Positions 33,062-40,994 of a stretch of DNA of 58,698 bases are shown one piece after another. The stretch lies in contig JAJZJS010000005.1 in NCBI GenBank assembly GCA_021810025.1, forward strand, positions 1 to 58,698, given 5' to 3'. The position numbers were made by a program, and so were the translations under genes. Source of the DNA: a bacterium. GTDB taxonomy: Bacteria > Patescibacteriota > Saccharimonadia > Saccharimonadales > UBA4665. The notes beneath the pieces were generated by a model that saw only the letters and a list, made by a program, of their open reading frames with translations, was not told the origin of the DNA and searched no databases. Position 1 is the first letter of the stretch. Each line of letters begins with the position of its first letter.

Positions 33062-34627
33062 ATGGAAAGAGCCAACAACAGTAATACTTCTTCAGATTTA
33101 CCAAAGGAACGATCACATAGTGAGATTAAAATAATCATCTCGGCCTTAATGCTCACCATGCTCCTAGCTGCTCTCGATCAAACAATTGTCGCAACTGCTC
33201 TTCCCAGAATTGCCACAGATCTACATGGTATATCCAAAATCGCCTGGGTTGCTACAGCCTATTTATTAACAAGTGCCGTCGTAACACCTCTTTACGGCAA
33301 AATATCGGACCAACTTGGTCGCAAAAAAGTTTTTCAATTTGCCATTATACTTTTCTTAATAGGATCAGCTTTATCTGGAATAAGTCAAACCATGAATGAA
33401 TTAGTTTTATTTAGGGCTATTCAAGGCCTAGGAGCTGGAGGCCTAATAAGTTTATCGCTTGCTACAATTGGGGATGTTGTACCTCCTCGTCAAAGAGGTA
33501 AATATCAGGGATACTTTGGAGCGGTATTTGGGGTGGCAAGTATAGCTGGACCATTGCTGGGAGGATTTTTTACAGAACACCTTTCTTGGAGATGGATCTT
33601 TTATATCAACGTTCCAATCGGCATAATAGCTTTAATTGCAATTGCGGCTCGTCTGCACCTCCCTCCTCTACGAGATAAACATCGTTTTGACTGGCAGGGG
33701 GCTCTTTTACTAACAGTATCTCTTGTGAGCATAATCTTAGCCTTAACATGGGGTGGCATTACTTACCCTTGGGCGTCAAAAGAGGTTATAGGAGCTTTTG
33801 TCATTGGCTTTATCTCTACCGTTACTTTAATTTATTGGGAGTCCAAGACCAATGAACCAATTATCCCTCTTAAGATGTTTAAAAATAGTATCTTTACGGT
33901 CTCAAGTGCCTTATCAATGGTTACAGGCATTATTATGCTCGGGACTATTATCTTCCTTCCCATTTATCAACAAATTGTTAGAGGAGACTCTCCAACAGCC
34001 AGTGGACTCTATTTACTACCCTTTGTTGGAGGTATTTTAATCGCTTCAATCGCTTCTGGGCTAATTATTACTCACCTTGGTAAGTATAAAATATTTCCCA
34101 TTATCGGTACGATCTTAGTTGGAATCGGATTATTTTTATTTAGTCACGTCACGGCTTACACCAGTCAGATCACTTTATCGTTTTGGATGATTGTCATGGG
34201 AATTGGACTCGGGATGTTTATGCAGGTTATGACCTTAGCTGTTCAGAATTCAATAGATGTTCGCCAAATGGGAACCGCGACCGGACTGGTAACTTTCTTT
34301 AGAAGTTTTGGAAGCTCGATCGGAACAGCCGTATTTGGAGTCATCTTAATTTCAAGACTTAGTTTTCATTTGGGAAAATTACTACCAGCTCAAATTGTCG
34401 GTAAGGTTAGAGAAAGTGTTTTATCTGGATTAAGTGGTGTTAATGTTAATTTACCAAGTTCACTTCTAAAACCTATAACAACTTCTTTTAGCCTGGCCTT
34501 TCACGATGTTTTTATATCTGCCATCCCATTTGCTGTCATAGCCTTTATCCTAGCGCTTCTCTTAAAAGAAACGCCGCTTCGTACTTCGCTCCATCATAAA
34601 TCAGTAAAAGAAATAGTGGAAATCTAA
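33062..34627 (+). CDS. DHA2-type MFS drug exporter, 521 aa
   Basis: A 14-helix EmrB/QacA-type proton antiporter. Helix 1 carries [20 protein letters not shown] (the D1 motif of drug/proton antiporters), the loop 2-3 motif is [11 protein letters not shown], and helix 5 contains [18 protein letters not shown]. It follows marR by one base with AGAGGATAAT as ribosome binding site and is followed by the ABC ATPase, giving a single operon. It shares the family but not close sequence with 12055-13638. The drug range is unknown. Confidence 0.93.
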   Translation: MERANNSNTSSDLPKERSHSEIKIIISALMLTMLLAALDQTIVATALPRIATDLHGISKIAWVATAYLLTSAVVTPLYGKISDQLGRKKVFQFAIILFLIGSALSGISQTMNELVLFRAIQGLGAGGLISLSLATIGDVVPPRQRGKYQGYFGAVFGVASIAGPLLGGFFTEHLSWRWIFYINVPIGIIALIAIAARLHLPPLRDKHRFDWQGALLLTVSLVSIILALTWGGITYPWASKEVIGAFVIGFISTVTLIYWESKTNEPIIPLKMFKNSIFTVSSALSMVTGIIMLGTIIFLPIYQQIVRGDSPTASGLYLLPFVGGILIASIASGLIITHLGKYKIFPIIGTILVGIGLFLFSHVTAYTSQITLSFWMIVMGIGLGMFMQVMTLAVQNSIDVRQMGTATGLVTFFRSFGSSIGTAVFGVILISRLSFHLGKLLPAQIVGKVRESVLSGLSGVNVNLPSSLLKPITTSFSLAFHDVFISAIPFAVIAFILALLLKETPLRTSLHHKSVKEIVEI

Positions 34628-34628
34628 A

Positions 34629-35417
34629 ATGGTAGAAGTTAAAGACTTAGTGAAATCATTTGGACACTTCAACGCAGTCGATAATATCAGCTTTAAGGTT
34701 GCTCCAGGGGAAAGATTTGCCCTGCTCGGCCCAAACGGAGCTGGCAAAAGTACAACTATTAAAATGTTGACGACGCTCCTTAAGCCAACTAGTGGAAACC
34801 TTTATTTAAATTCTCACGATGTTATCAAGGATAAGGCCTTGGCTCGCAAAAGCTTTGGTATAGTATTTCAAGATCCAAGCGTAGACACCGAAATGACGGC
34901 TTATGAGAACATGCAACTTCATGCTATTTTGTATAACGTTCCAAGCAAAGAACTTAATACCAGAATCAAAGATCTGTTAGAATTAGTTGAATTATGGGAT
35001 CGGAAAGATAGTCTTGTTAGAAATTTCTCGGGAGGAATGAAGCGAAGACTTGAAATTGCGAGAGGTTTAGTTCATCATCCCAAGATATTATTTCTAGACG
35101 AACCAACTGTCGGATTAGATGCACAAACCAGGAATTTGCTATGGGATTATGTTAATAAATTAAGTGCCGAAAAAAATATGACAATCTTTTTTACAACTCA
35201 TTACCTTGAAGAAGCTGAGACAAACGCAGATCGTATTGCCATTATTGATCACGGTCAACTGCTGACTATCGGAACACCGTCAAAACTAATAAAGGACAGC
35301 AAGTCTAAAAGCCTTGAAGAAGCATATTTAAAATTAACAGGTAAAGCCGTTAGAGATGAACAAGCTAATCCCCACGATGCCTGGAGAGAAAGACAACGAG
35401 CGAGGTCAATGCGATGA
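34629..35417 (+). CDS. DrrA-like ABC exporter ATPase, 262 aa
   Basis: The ATP-binding subunit of an ABC-2-type exporter, like daunorubicin resistance DrrA. Walker A is GPNGAGKSTTIKML, the Q-loop is GIVFQDPSVD, the signature is NFSGGMKRRLEIARGL, Walker B is ILFLDEPTVGLD and the switch His is in FFTTHYLEEAE. The C-terminal tail (about 230-262) resembles the DrrA extension. Its stop overlaps the permease ATG by four bases (ATGA), so the pair is coupled. The operon context of MarR plus MFS supports drug export. Confidence 0.93.
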   Translation: MVEVKDLVKSFGHFNAVDNISFKVAPGERFALLGPNGAGKSTTIKMLTTLLKPTSGNLYLNSHDVIKDKALARKSFGIVFQDPSVDTEMTAYENMQLHAILYNVPSKELNTRIKDLLELVELWDRKDSLVRNFSGGMKRRLEIARGLVHHPKILFLDEPTVGLDAQTRNLLWDYVNKLSAEKNMTIFFTTHYLEEAETNADRIAIIDHGQLLTIGTPSKLIKDSKSKSLEEAYLKLTGKAVRDEQANPHDAWRERQRARSMR

Positions 35418-36160
35418 AAGCAATTTATTATTTATGGTTACGTCAAATTAAACGATTTTTTAGAAGTAAATCACGGATTGTTGGTTCAGTTGGTCAACCC
35501 CTTTTGTTCTTATTGGCTCTTGGTTATGGACTTGGTTCAATCTATAAGCGTGCTGGTGACGGAAACTATCTAAATTTTCTTGTACCGGGTATTATGGCCC
35601 AAACTGTCCTCTTTGCTGCTATGTTTTATGGAGCTATGATAATTTTTGATCGACAATTTGGATTTTTGAAGGAGACTATGGTTGCCCCTACTTCACGACT
35701 TAAAATTATGATAGGTGGGGCCTTAGGCGGCGCCACAACAGCTACGATGCAAGGTCTACTCGTATTAGCCATTTCCTATGTTTTAGGATTTCGAGCCGCA
35801 CACCCTTGGATGATTCCAATAGCACTCTTTATTATGTTCGGTTTAGCCATCGCGATTGCTTCTTTTAGCTCCGGAATTGGTTCATTTGTTCAAGATATGC
35901 AAGGTTTCCAAGCCATTAATCAATTCCTAGTCTTTCCTTTGTATTTTTTAAGTGGAGCCCTATACCCTTTAACCAACGTTCCGACATGGTTAAGATATGT
36001 TGCTGAGGTAAATCCTATTTCCTATACGGTTGATGCCATGAGATGGTCACTAATAGGAGTTTCGAAGTTTGGAATAGCCAAAGATCTTATTGCGCTCGCC
36101 ATCACTATTGTCATTTGTATTATCTTTGGATTAAACCGATTTAATCATATTGAGGCTTAA
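35414..36160 (+). CDS. ABC-2 exporter permease, 248 aa
   Basis: The membrane subunit of the ABC exporter. Six hydrophobic segments are seen after a basic start (WLRQIKRFFRSKSRIVG). The DrrB/NodJ-like ABC-2 block lies in the last third: QFLVFPLYFLSGALYPLTNV, then WLRYVAEVNPISYTVDAMR. Family members pair with ATPases like the preceding one to export drugs or glycolipids. It is the final gene of the marR operon. Confidence 0.9.
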   Translation: MKAIYYLWLRQIKRFFRSKSRIVGSVGQPLLFLLALGYGLGSIYKRAGDGNYLNFLVPGIMAQTVLFAAMFYGAMIIFDRQFGFLKETMVAPTSRLKIMIGGALGGATTATMQGLLVLAISYVLGFRAAHPWMIPIALFIMFGLAIAIASFSSGIGSFVQDMQGFQAINQFLVFPLYFLSGALYPLTNVPTWLRYVAEVNPISYTVDAMRWSLIGVSKFGIAKDLIALAITIVICIIFGLNRFNHIEA

Positions 36161-36200
36161 AAAAGAATAAAGTCCTTAATCCGAAGATAAAGGACTTTAT
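36161..36200 (-). terminator. Intrinsic terminator for leftward transcription
   Basis: ATAAAGTCCTT (36167-36177) and AAGGACTTTAT (36190-36200) form an 11-bp stem. On the minus strand the stem is followed by TTCTTTTTTAA, which fits a terminator for the sodN-sodX unit. A smaller hairpin (CAGCCAC with GTGGCTG, 36273-36292) sits between it and sodX. It may also end the ABC permease message. Confidence 0.75.
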
Positions 36201-36369
36201 GTCTAGAATACATCCTAAATTAATCCGAAGATTACCTAAGACATATCCGCTAAAACCTTTTAGGGGTCTTAGCAGCCACCTCACAGTGGCTGTATTTATT
36301 CTAAGGCTTGTCGTCCCATTTTGCCAAGAACTTTATTTTAAACTTATGGATAAATTGTGGATAAATATA

Positions 36370-36681
36370 TTAGGGCCATATAACAACTCCGACTACAGCC
36401 TCCCTCGAAATCCAACCGAAATGTCTGCTATCGGTACTATATTTGGGATTATATCCTAAAACATAGAGACGGTCATCTTTAACTTTGTCGACATATTTAA
36501 TCTTTTCTAGACCCCCATCTCTGAAAATAACAATGCTACTTTCTTTCGGGCTCACAAGACCAGAAGCTATCACAAATTGCTTCTCCTTAAACAGGGGCTC
36601 CATACTCCGACCATTAATCCGTCGGATAAAGATATATTTAGACTTTTTTTGTTTCAGCAAAGATTTTACTAATTTCATCAA
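36370..36681 (-). CDS. S26-family peptidase, likely Ni-SOD maturation protease (SodX)
   Basis: A short signal-peptidase-like protein (103 aa). The catalytic Ser is in INGRSMEPLF (Ser26), and the general-base Lys is in EKIKYVDKV (Lys60 or Lys62). SodX cuts the leader off the Ni-SOD precursor so that the new N-terminal His can bind nickel. The overlap of 44 bases with the upstream sodN gene and the missing membrane anchor support this role over general protein secretion. The start is uncertain because of the overlap. Confidence 0.85.
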   Translation of the reverse strand: MMKLVKSLLKQKKSKYIFIRRINGRSMEPLFKEKQFVIASGLVSPKESSIVIFRDGGLEKIKYVDKVKDDRLYVLGYNPKYSTDSRHFGWISREAVVGVVIWP

Positions 36682-37015
36682 TCTGCCCTAATAAGATATC
36701 GGCGCTTTCGACATCAAGATGATGCTTGACTTCACTGGCCTGTTTAATCGCTTTCCAAAATAAGTCATGCAAATTAGGAAATTTCTCAAGATGTTCAGGC
36801 TTAAAATAATCAGCCCAGAGAACCATTAAATGCTGCTTCACTAGTTCGGCTCGTTGTTCCTTAATAATAATAGCTCTCGTTTGATTATGTGAATCAAGAT
36901 TTGGATATTTCTCAAGTATGGCCTTAAGACTTAAGGCTTCAACTTTTGCTTGAATTGGATCATAAACTCCACATGGTAAATCACAATGAGCGTATACTTT
37001 TTTAATAAATTGCAT
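36638..37015 (-). CDS. sodN: Nickel superoxide dismutase
   Basis: The enzyme converts superoxide to peroxide and oxygen. The nickel hook HCDLPCGVYDP is intact: after removal of the nine-residue leader MQFIKKVYA, His1, Cys2 and Cys6 would bind nickel, with Tyr9 and Asp3 near the active site. The remainder is a helical bundle of normal length (mature form about 116 aa). The leader is shorter than the 14 residues known from Streptomyces. The gene overlaps sodX, its likely maturation protease, and is read leftward from a start at 37015. The upstream bases carry CTCCTTCTT on the plus strand, giving AAGAAGGAG as ribosome binding site. Confidence 0.95.
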   Translation of the reverse strand: MQFIKKVYAHCDLPCGVYDPIQAKVEALSLKAILEKYPNLDSHNQTRAIIIKEQRAELVKQHLMVLWADYFKPEHLEKFPNLHDLFWKAIKQASEVKHHLDVESADILLGQIDEISKIFAETKKV

Positions 37016-37037
37016 TATCCCTCCTTCTTGCCATTAA

Positions 37038-37703
37038 TTATACATCATCTTCAACTTTTGTGGTGCGTTGCGATATTCGCCAATCATTAATTTTTTGGTG
37101 ATTACCGCTCAATAAGACTTCTGGCACAGTTCGTCCTTCGAAACTTGCTGGACGAGTATATTGAGGATATTCAAGGGTCGTTTCAGATATCTGAAACGAC
37201 TCATCTTGAACGCTATTTTCGCCACCTAATACTCCTGGCAAAAGACGTACGATGCTATCAATAAATACCATAGCCGGAAGTTCTCCGCCGGTTAAAATAT
37301 AGTTTCCAATAGAATAAGAAGCATCAACCCAATCTAAAATTCGCTCGTCATATCCTTCATAATGTGGACAGAGTAGAATAAGGTCTTGTTTTAAATCAGC
37401 CCAATCTTGGGCTATATTTTGTTTAATAGTTTTTCCTTTTGGCGTAAATAAGATGACTTTAGATTTTGGATTTAATTTCTGGGCCGATCGTATAGCTTTA
37501 ACCATTGGCTCAAGCATTAATAACATACCAGGACCACCACCATAGGGAGAATCATCAACATCATGTCGAGGACCTAGTCCAAATTGTCGTAAATCGATGA
37601 TTTCAAATTGAACAACTTTAATTTTTTGAGCCTTTAAAAGCATTGAGCTATTTAAAACTCCTTCAAACATCTTAGGGAAAAGGGTGATAATTATAACCTT
37701 CAT
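37038..37703 (-). CDS. trmD: tRNA (guanine37-N1)-methyltransferase
   Basis: A SPOUT methyltransferase that adds a methyl group to G37 of several tRNAs and prevents frameshifts. Conserved parts are DDSPYGGGPGMLLMLEPM, LLCPHYEGYDERILDW (catalytic Asp included) and SIGNYILTGGELPAM in the SAM-binding trefoil knot. At 221 aa it is slightly short, with the C-terminal tRNA-binding domain trimmed. It is separated from KH and rpsP by a terminator, not in the usual uninterrupted rpsP-trmD order. Confidence 0.94.
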   Translation of the reverse strand: MKVIIITLFPKMFEGVLNSSMLLKAQKIKVVQFEIIDLRQFGLGPRHDVDDSPYGGGPGMLLMLEPMVKAIRSAQKLNPKSKVILFTPKGKTIKQNIAQDWADLKQDLILLCPHYEGYDERILDWVDASYSIGNYILTGGELPAMVFIDSIVRLLPGVLGGENSVQDESFQISETTLEYPQYTRPASFEGRTVPEVLLSGNHQKINDWRISQRTTKVEDDV

Positions 37704-37712
37704 AGCTGTTCT

Positions 37713-37756
37713 TAAAAAATAAATAAGCCAGACTTTAAAAGTGTGGCTTATTTATT
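37713..37756 (-). terminator. Intrinsic terminator between KH gene and trmD
   Basis: AATAAATAAGCCA (37718-37730) pairs perfectly with TGGCTTATTTATT (37744-37756). On the minus strand the stem is followed by TTTTTTAAG. It would end or attenuate the rpsP-KH transcript before trmD. The loop, about 13 bases, also holds a small complementary ACTTT and AAAGT pair. Confidence 0.8.
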
Positions 37757-37913
37757 CACATAAAGCTCCCATCAGTGATGGCTCGCAAAAGCTTTTAGTT
37801 TTTTTTAAAGTCGTCTTTGACCTTAAAAAAGAGTATACTCTATTGAACATAATTTATCAAGCGTCAAAATCGGTCCTACATTCTGACTTATAGCGATTTA
37901 ATAATCACCTTAA

Positions 37914-38390
37914 TTAGACGTCTAAATCGTCTAGATCTTGAAGTTCTTGTCGAGCCTTGAGAATTCGATCTGATGTCGAATTATCCTCTTCGGTTGAGAC
38001 AGCTTCATCTTCTTGAGGAATGGGTTGATCGTTGGATTGAACTGAATCTTGATCACTAGTAGTTAGATTTGAGTCGTCTCCTCCATCATTAGTATTCGGT
38101 TCACTAGCCATATCACTACCGGAAGTAGCCTGATATCTAGGAGCACCATTATCGACAATTTTTAGGTTGTAGCGAGCATCGTTTTTGGTACCAAGAGCTC
38201 TTAAGAGTGTTCTAATGCTTTGAGCTGTAGCTCCTCTTTTGCCAATTACCCGTCCTAAATCTTCAGGGTCAACTGTTAGTTCAAGTAAGACTCCTTTTTC
38301 GTCAATAGTTCTAACAACTTTTACCGCATCTGGTTTATTGACTAGGGATTTAATAATAAATTCAACAAATTGTTCGTCAATGTTTTTCAT
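37914..38390 (-). CDS. KhpA-like KH-domain RNA-binding protein with acidic tail, 158 aa
   Basis: The first 82 residues are a single KH domain (FVEFIIKSLVNKPDAVKV, then LGRVIGKRGATAQSIRTLL). The RVIGKRGATA loop is the GxxG RNA-binding signature of KhpA/YlqC. The remaining 75 residues are acidic and Ser/Asn/Asp/Gln-rich (DDSNLTTSDQDSVQ), likely disordered. KhpA is usually about 75-80 aa, so the tail is unusual. It follows rpsP closely and should be co-transcribed. Its role in sRNA or translation control is inferred. Confidence 0.88.
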   Translation of the reverse strand: MKNIDEQFVEFIIKSLVNKPDAVKVVRTIDEKGVLLELTVDPEDLGRVIGKRGATAQSIRTLLRALGTKNDARYNLKIVDNGAPRYQATSGSDMASEPNTNDGGDDSNLTTSDQDSVQSNDQPIPQEDEAVSTEEDNSTSDRILKARQELQDLDDLDV

Positions 38391-38487
38391 CAGTTTATTC
38401 CTTCATTATGATTAAGTTGGCTACTTTCTATACTATCAAACTCAAATTTAAATTTAAAGCTAGGCTACGTTATTTATAAGCTCGTTC

Positions 38488-38943
38488 TTAGGAAATTACT
38501 TCAGAATTCTGGGCTGCTTCAGTATCAGCTCCAACTACGGTGTTACCTACTGCCACTTCTTCCGATGGTTCAGATTGAGCAGTTTCAGTAACCTCATCCT
38601 TAGCTTTCTCCTCTAGGGGCTGATCTTCAACGGGACGAGTAGAGCGTCTTTTATCAGGATTTTTAATCATTTTTGTTTTCTGAACAGGATCTTTAACCCA
38701 TCCTGGTAGTTTAACCTTGTTTTCTTTTAGAATTCGAATAATGCGATCCGATGGTTGAGCTCCATGATCCAAGTAATACTGAGCCTTTTCCTGATTAAGA
38801 ATTACTTTCTTGGAATGTGGATCGAAACTACCCAAAAAACAAACAACATTTCCGCTGGTTGGAGTTCGGCGAGAGTCCTGAACAACAATTCGAAAACTGG
38901 CTAATTTTTTACGACCGTTGCGTTGCAAACGAATAGCTAACAT
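38488..38943 (-). CDS. rpsP: 30S ribosomal protein S16 with acidic extension, 151 aa
   Basis: The first 80 residues are S16: MLAIRLQRNGRKKLASFRIV, LGSFDPHSKK, then QYYLDHGAQPSDRIIRIL. The rest is an acidic, low-complexity tail (EEVAVGNTVVGADTEAAQ) that other S16 proteins do not have at this length. Start: ATG at 38943, with a weak -10-like TATTAA six bases before it. It leads the KH-trmD group. Confidence 0.94.
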   Translation of the reverse strand: MLAIRLQRNGRKKLASFRIVVQDSRRTPTSGNVVCFLGSFDPHSKKVILNQEKAQYYLDHGAQPSDRIIRILKENKVKLPGWVKDPVQKTKMIKNPDKRRSTRPVEDQPLEEKAKDEVTETAQSEPSEEVAVGNTVVGADTEAAQNSEVIS

Positions 38944-39041
38944 TAGAGGTTAATAATCTCGTACTTTCTTATATTAATTACTTAAAACTATCTTAGATAA
39001 TGCTATACTACAGATTAGATGACAGATTGTCAACCTTAAAT

Positions 39042-39737
39042 TTAGATTGCATATTTCTTTAAAGCATTTTGGGCTGCTTTTTGCTGGGCTGCTTGTTTCG
39101 AAGAGCCATTACCACTACCTATCAAACTATCATTAACATATACACCTACCTTAAATGTTTTATCATGATCTGGTCCCTCTTCTTTTAAGACTCGATACTG
39201 AGGGGTGACATTGTTTTGCTTTTGGGACACTTCTTGAAGACGAGACTTTGCATCCATCCACGAATCTGAAGCTAAAATATGCTTTAATTTTGAAATGACA
39301 CTTGAAGTAATAAATCTTTTAGTAGGTTCATAGCCCTGGTCTAAATAGATTGCCCCAATAACGGCCTCAAAACAATTAGCTAAGATTTGGGTACGGGCTC
39401 GTTCACTACCCCTCTTTTCACCCTTACTTAAGCGTAAAAGATGCTCAAAATCAAGCCTAGAAGCTGATTCTGCTAAACTTTCCGTGCGGACTAAACAACT
39501 TCTCCAGTTTGTTAAAATACCTTCAGATTCCGAATAATTGAGATAAAGATACTCAGTGACTACCAACTCTAAAACAGCATCACCCAAAAACTCCAAGCGT
39601 TCATTGTGCTCGTTGACAGTTTTACGATGTTCATTCAAGTAAGACCGGTGCGTAAAAGCCGTTATTAAAAGATTAATGTTGTTAAACGTAATTGCGAGTT
39701 TCGACATAGCAAACTCCAGATAAGGTTGTGTTTCCAT
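39042..39737 (-). CDS. rnc: Ribonuclease III
   Basis: Cleaves double-stranded RNA, processing rRNA precursors and some mRNAs. The signature block HNERLEFLGDAVLELVVTEY contains the metal-binding Glu and Asp. A second acidic site lies in LANCFEAVIGAIYLDQGY. A C-terminal dsRNA-binding domain follows, with GSGNGSSKQAAQQKAAQNAL. Length 231 aa is standard. It begins directly after the Nudix stop codon (the two are adjacent at 39737/39738), so they are coupled. Confidence 0.95.
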   Translation of the reverse strand: METQPYLEFAMSKLAITFNNINLLITAFTHRSYLNEHRKTVNEHNERLEFLGDAVLELVVTEYLYLNYSESEGILTNWRSCLVRTESLAESASRLDFEHLLRLSKGEKRGSERARTQILANCFEAVIGAIYLDQGYEPTKRFITSSVISKLKHILASDSWMDAKSRLQEVSQKQNNVTPQYRVLKEEGPDHDKTFKVGVYVNDSLIGSGNGSSKQAAQQKAAQNALKKYAI

Positions 39738-40235
39738 TTAAACCTTGCCCTCTCTAATTTTTTTCATTCCAATTAAAACAAGTTTTGTAATATCTTCATA
39801 AGCTATTTTATCGATAGCATCCATTGCCTTAAACCATTTAATACCAGTTAGCCACTCTTCGGGATTAAGAGCATTGGTATCATTGAGAGCATGCACTAAC
39901 CATATGTGCATTGTCATAAGCACTAAGGATTGTTCGCGACGGTATTGAAAATTGACTTTTCCAAGCCAAACCTGAGCCTCAATGTCTTTTAAGCCAGTCT
40001 CCTCCGTTATTTCACGTTCGGCTGTTGCTCCATGCTCTTCCCCTGGTTCCACATGACCCTTTGGAATTGTCCAACGACCTTTGGCATCCTTAATGAGCAA
40101 GATTTCGAGATCTTTTGTTTTGGGATTAATCCGGTAAACCACGCCACCAGACGTCGTTTCATGGATAGCTTCCTTTATGGCTGGTCGCCTATAAACAAGT
40201 TTCTTAATTGAATTAATTGGGTTTTGCTTTAACAC
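39738..40235 (-). CDS. Nudix hydrolase, 165 aa
   Basis: A pyrophosphohydrolase of the MutT/Nudix group. The Nudix box GHVEPGEEHGATAEREITEE, followed by TGL, matches G-x5-E-x7-REUxEExGU with all catalytic Glu residues. The N-terminal segment HETTSGGVVYRINPKTKD and WTIPKGHV are common in the Ap4A-type group. The substrate is unknown; Ap4A or an oxidised nucleotide are candidates. It overlaps the end of nusB by 23 bases and leads directly into rnc. Confidence 0.9.
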   Translation of the reverse strand: MLKQNPINSIKKLVYRRPAIKEAIHETTSGGVVYRINPKTKDLEILLIKDAKGRWTIPKGHVEPGEEHGATAEREITEETGLKDIEAQVWLGKVNFQYRREQSLVLMTMHIWLVHALNDTNALNPEEWLTGIKWFKAMDAIDKIAYEDITKLVLIGMKKIREGKV

Positions 40236-40695
40236 TACTCTTCTTTTTTACCTTATTATTAGTTACTTCCTCTATCTCTTGACTATAGACCTTTCCGAGT
40301 ACTCCGTTAATGAATTTTGAAGAATTTTCGCCACCAAAAGATTTAGCTAACTCAACGGACTCATTAATAACAACTTTATAGGGAGTCTCTCTCATATTAA
40401 GCAGTTCAAATAATCCCATCCGAAGAATTATTAAATCCATTTTTGAAATCTGCTCAAGTGGCCATTTAGAAGCAATTGGTTGAATAATCGCATCCAACTT
40501 TAAATGATCTTTAGTAATCCCTTTAACAAGAATCGACACAAATTGTTTGTCTTCAATAGTATCGTGATAACGCTCAATATTACGCTTTAAGACTTCGTCT
40601 AGATCAAAATTAGAATCTTTCGATTCTAATCGAAATTCCTGTTCATATAATGTTTGAAAGGCTATTACCCTGCCTAGATGTCTATTAGAAGCCAT
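40213..40695 (-). CDS. nusB: Transcription antitermination factor NusB, 160 aa
   Basis: Binds boxA RNA with S10 in rRNA antitermination. Blocks NRHLGRVIAFQTLYEQEF, KMDLIILRMGLFELLNM and ETPYKVVINESVELAKSFGG are the family's RNA- and S10-binding surface, and SSKFINGVLGKV completes the helical bundle. A lysine-rich tail (KVKKKSSVKAK) follows. The start at 40695 (MASNRHLG) is preferred over an upstream TTG because GAGAGGA precedes it at good spacing. It overlaps the Nudix gene. Confidence 0.92.
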   Translation of the reverse strand: MASNRHLGRVIAFQTLYEQEFRLESKDSNFDLDEVLKRNIERYHDTIEDKQFVSILVKGITKDHLKLDAIIQPIASKWPLEQISKMDLIILRMGLFELLNMRETPYKVVINESVELAKSFGGENSSKFINGVLGKVYSQEIEEVTNNKVKKKSSVKAKPN

Positions 40696-40755
40696 ATTTC
40701 CTCTCATTCTTCCCAACGGAAATTTTAAAGATCATTTTTTTGAAGCTTTTAGCAA

Positions 40756-40911
40756 CTATTTTTCAGTTTTTGGTTTAGAACCTGTTTCGCGCTTAGTCGT
40801 CGTGGCCTTAACCGGAGACTTTGAGTTAACGCTTCGAGCCAATTTTAAAACCAGGTGACTTCTTCTTAATCCAGTTTTACGGGGGCTAGTCCTTTTTTTA
40901 GGTTTACCCAT
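40756..40911 (-). CDS. rpmF: 50S ribosomal protein L32, 51 aa
   Basis: Reading leftward from the ATG at 40911 gives a very basic 51-residue protein starting MGKPKKRTSPRKTGLRRSHL. The pattern KPKKRTSxxRxxxRRSHxxL is the bL32 N-terminus. The usual C-terminal zinc-binding cysteines are absent, as in the cysteine-free type of L32; the tail is Lys/Thr-rich instead. A strong AGGAG site precedes the ATG. It lies between nusB and leuS and is short enough to be missed by length cut-offs. Confidence 0.9.
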   Translation of the reverse strand: MGKPKKRTSPRKTGLRRSHLVLKLARSVNSKSPVKATTTKRETGSKPKTEK

Positions 40912-40994
40912 AATAATATGCTCCTTTTGACTGTTATTTAGCTTAAAAACTTCATTTTTTATTATAAGCTAAAAATTAAATTTGCGGAAGTTTT

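Noticed and set aside
36199..36459. 86-codon rightward frame over the sodX terminator region
   Set aside because: It crosses two hairpins and the 3' end of sodX on the other strand, and has no start signal.
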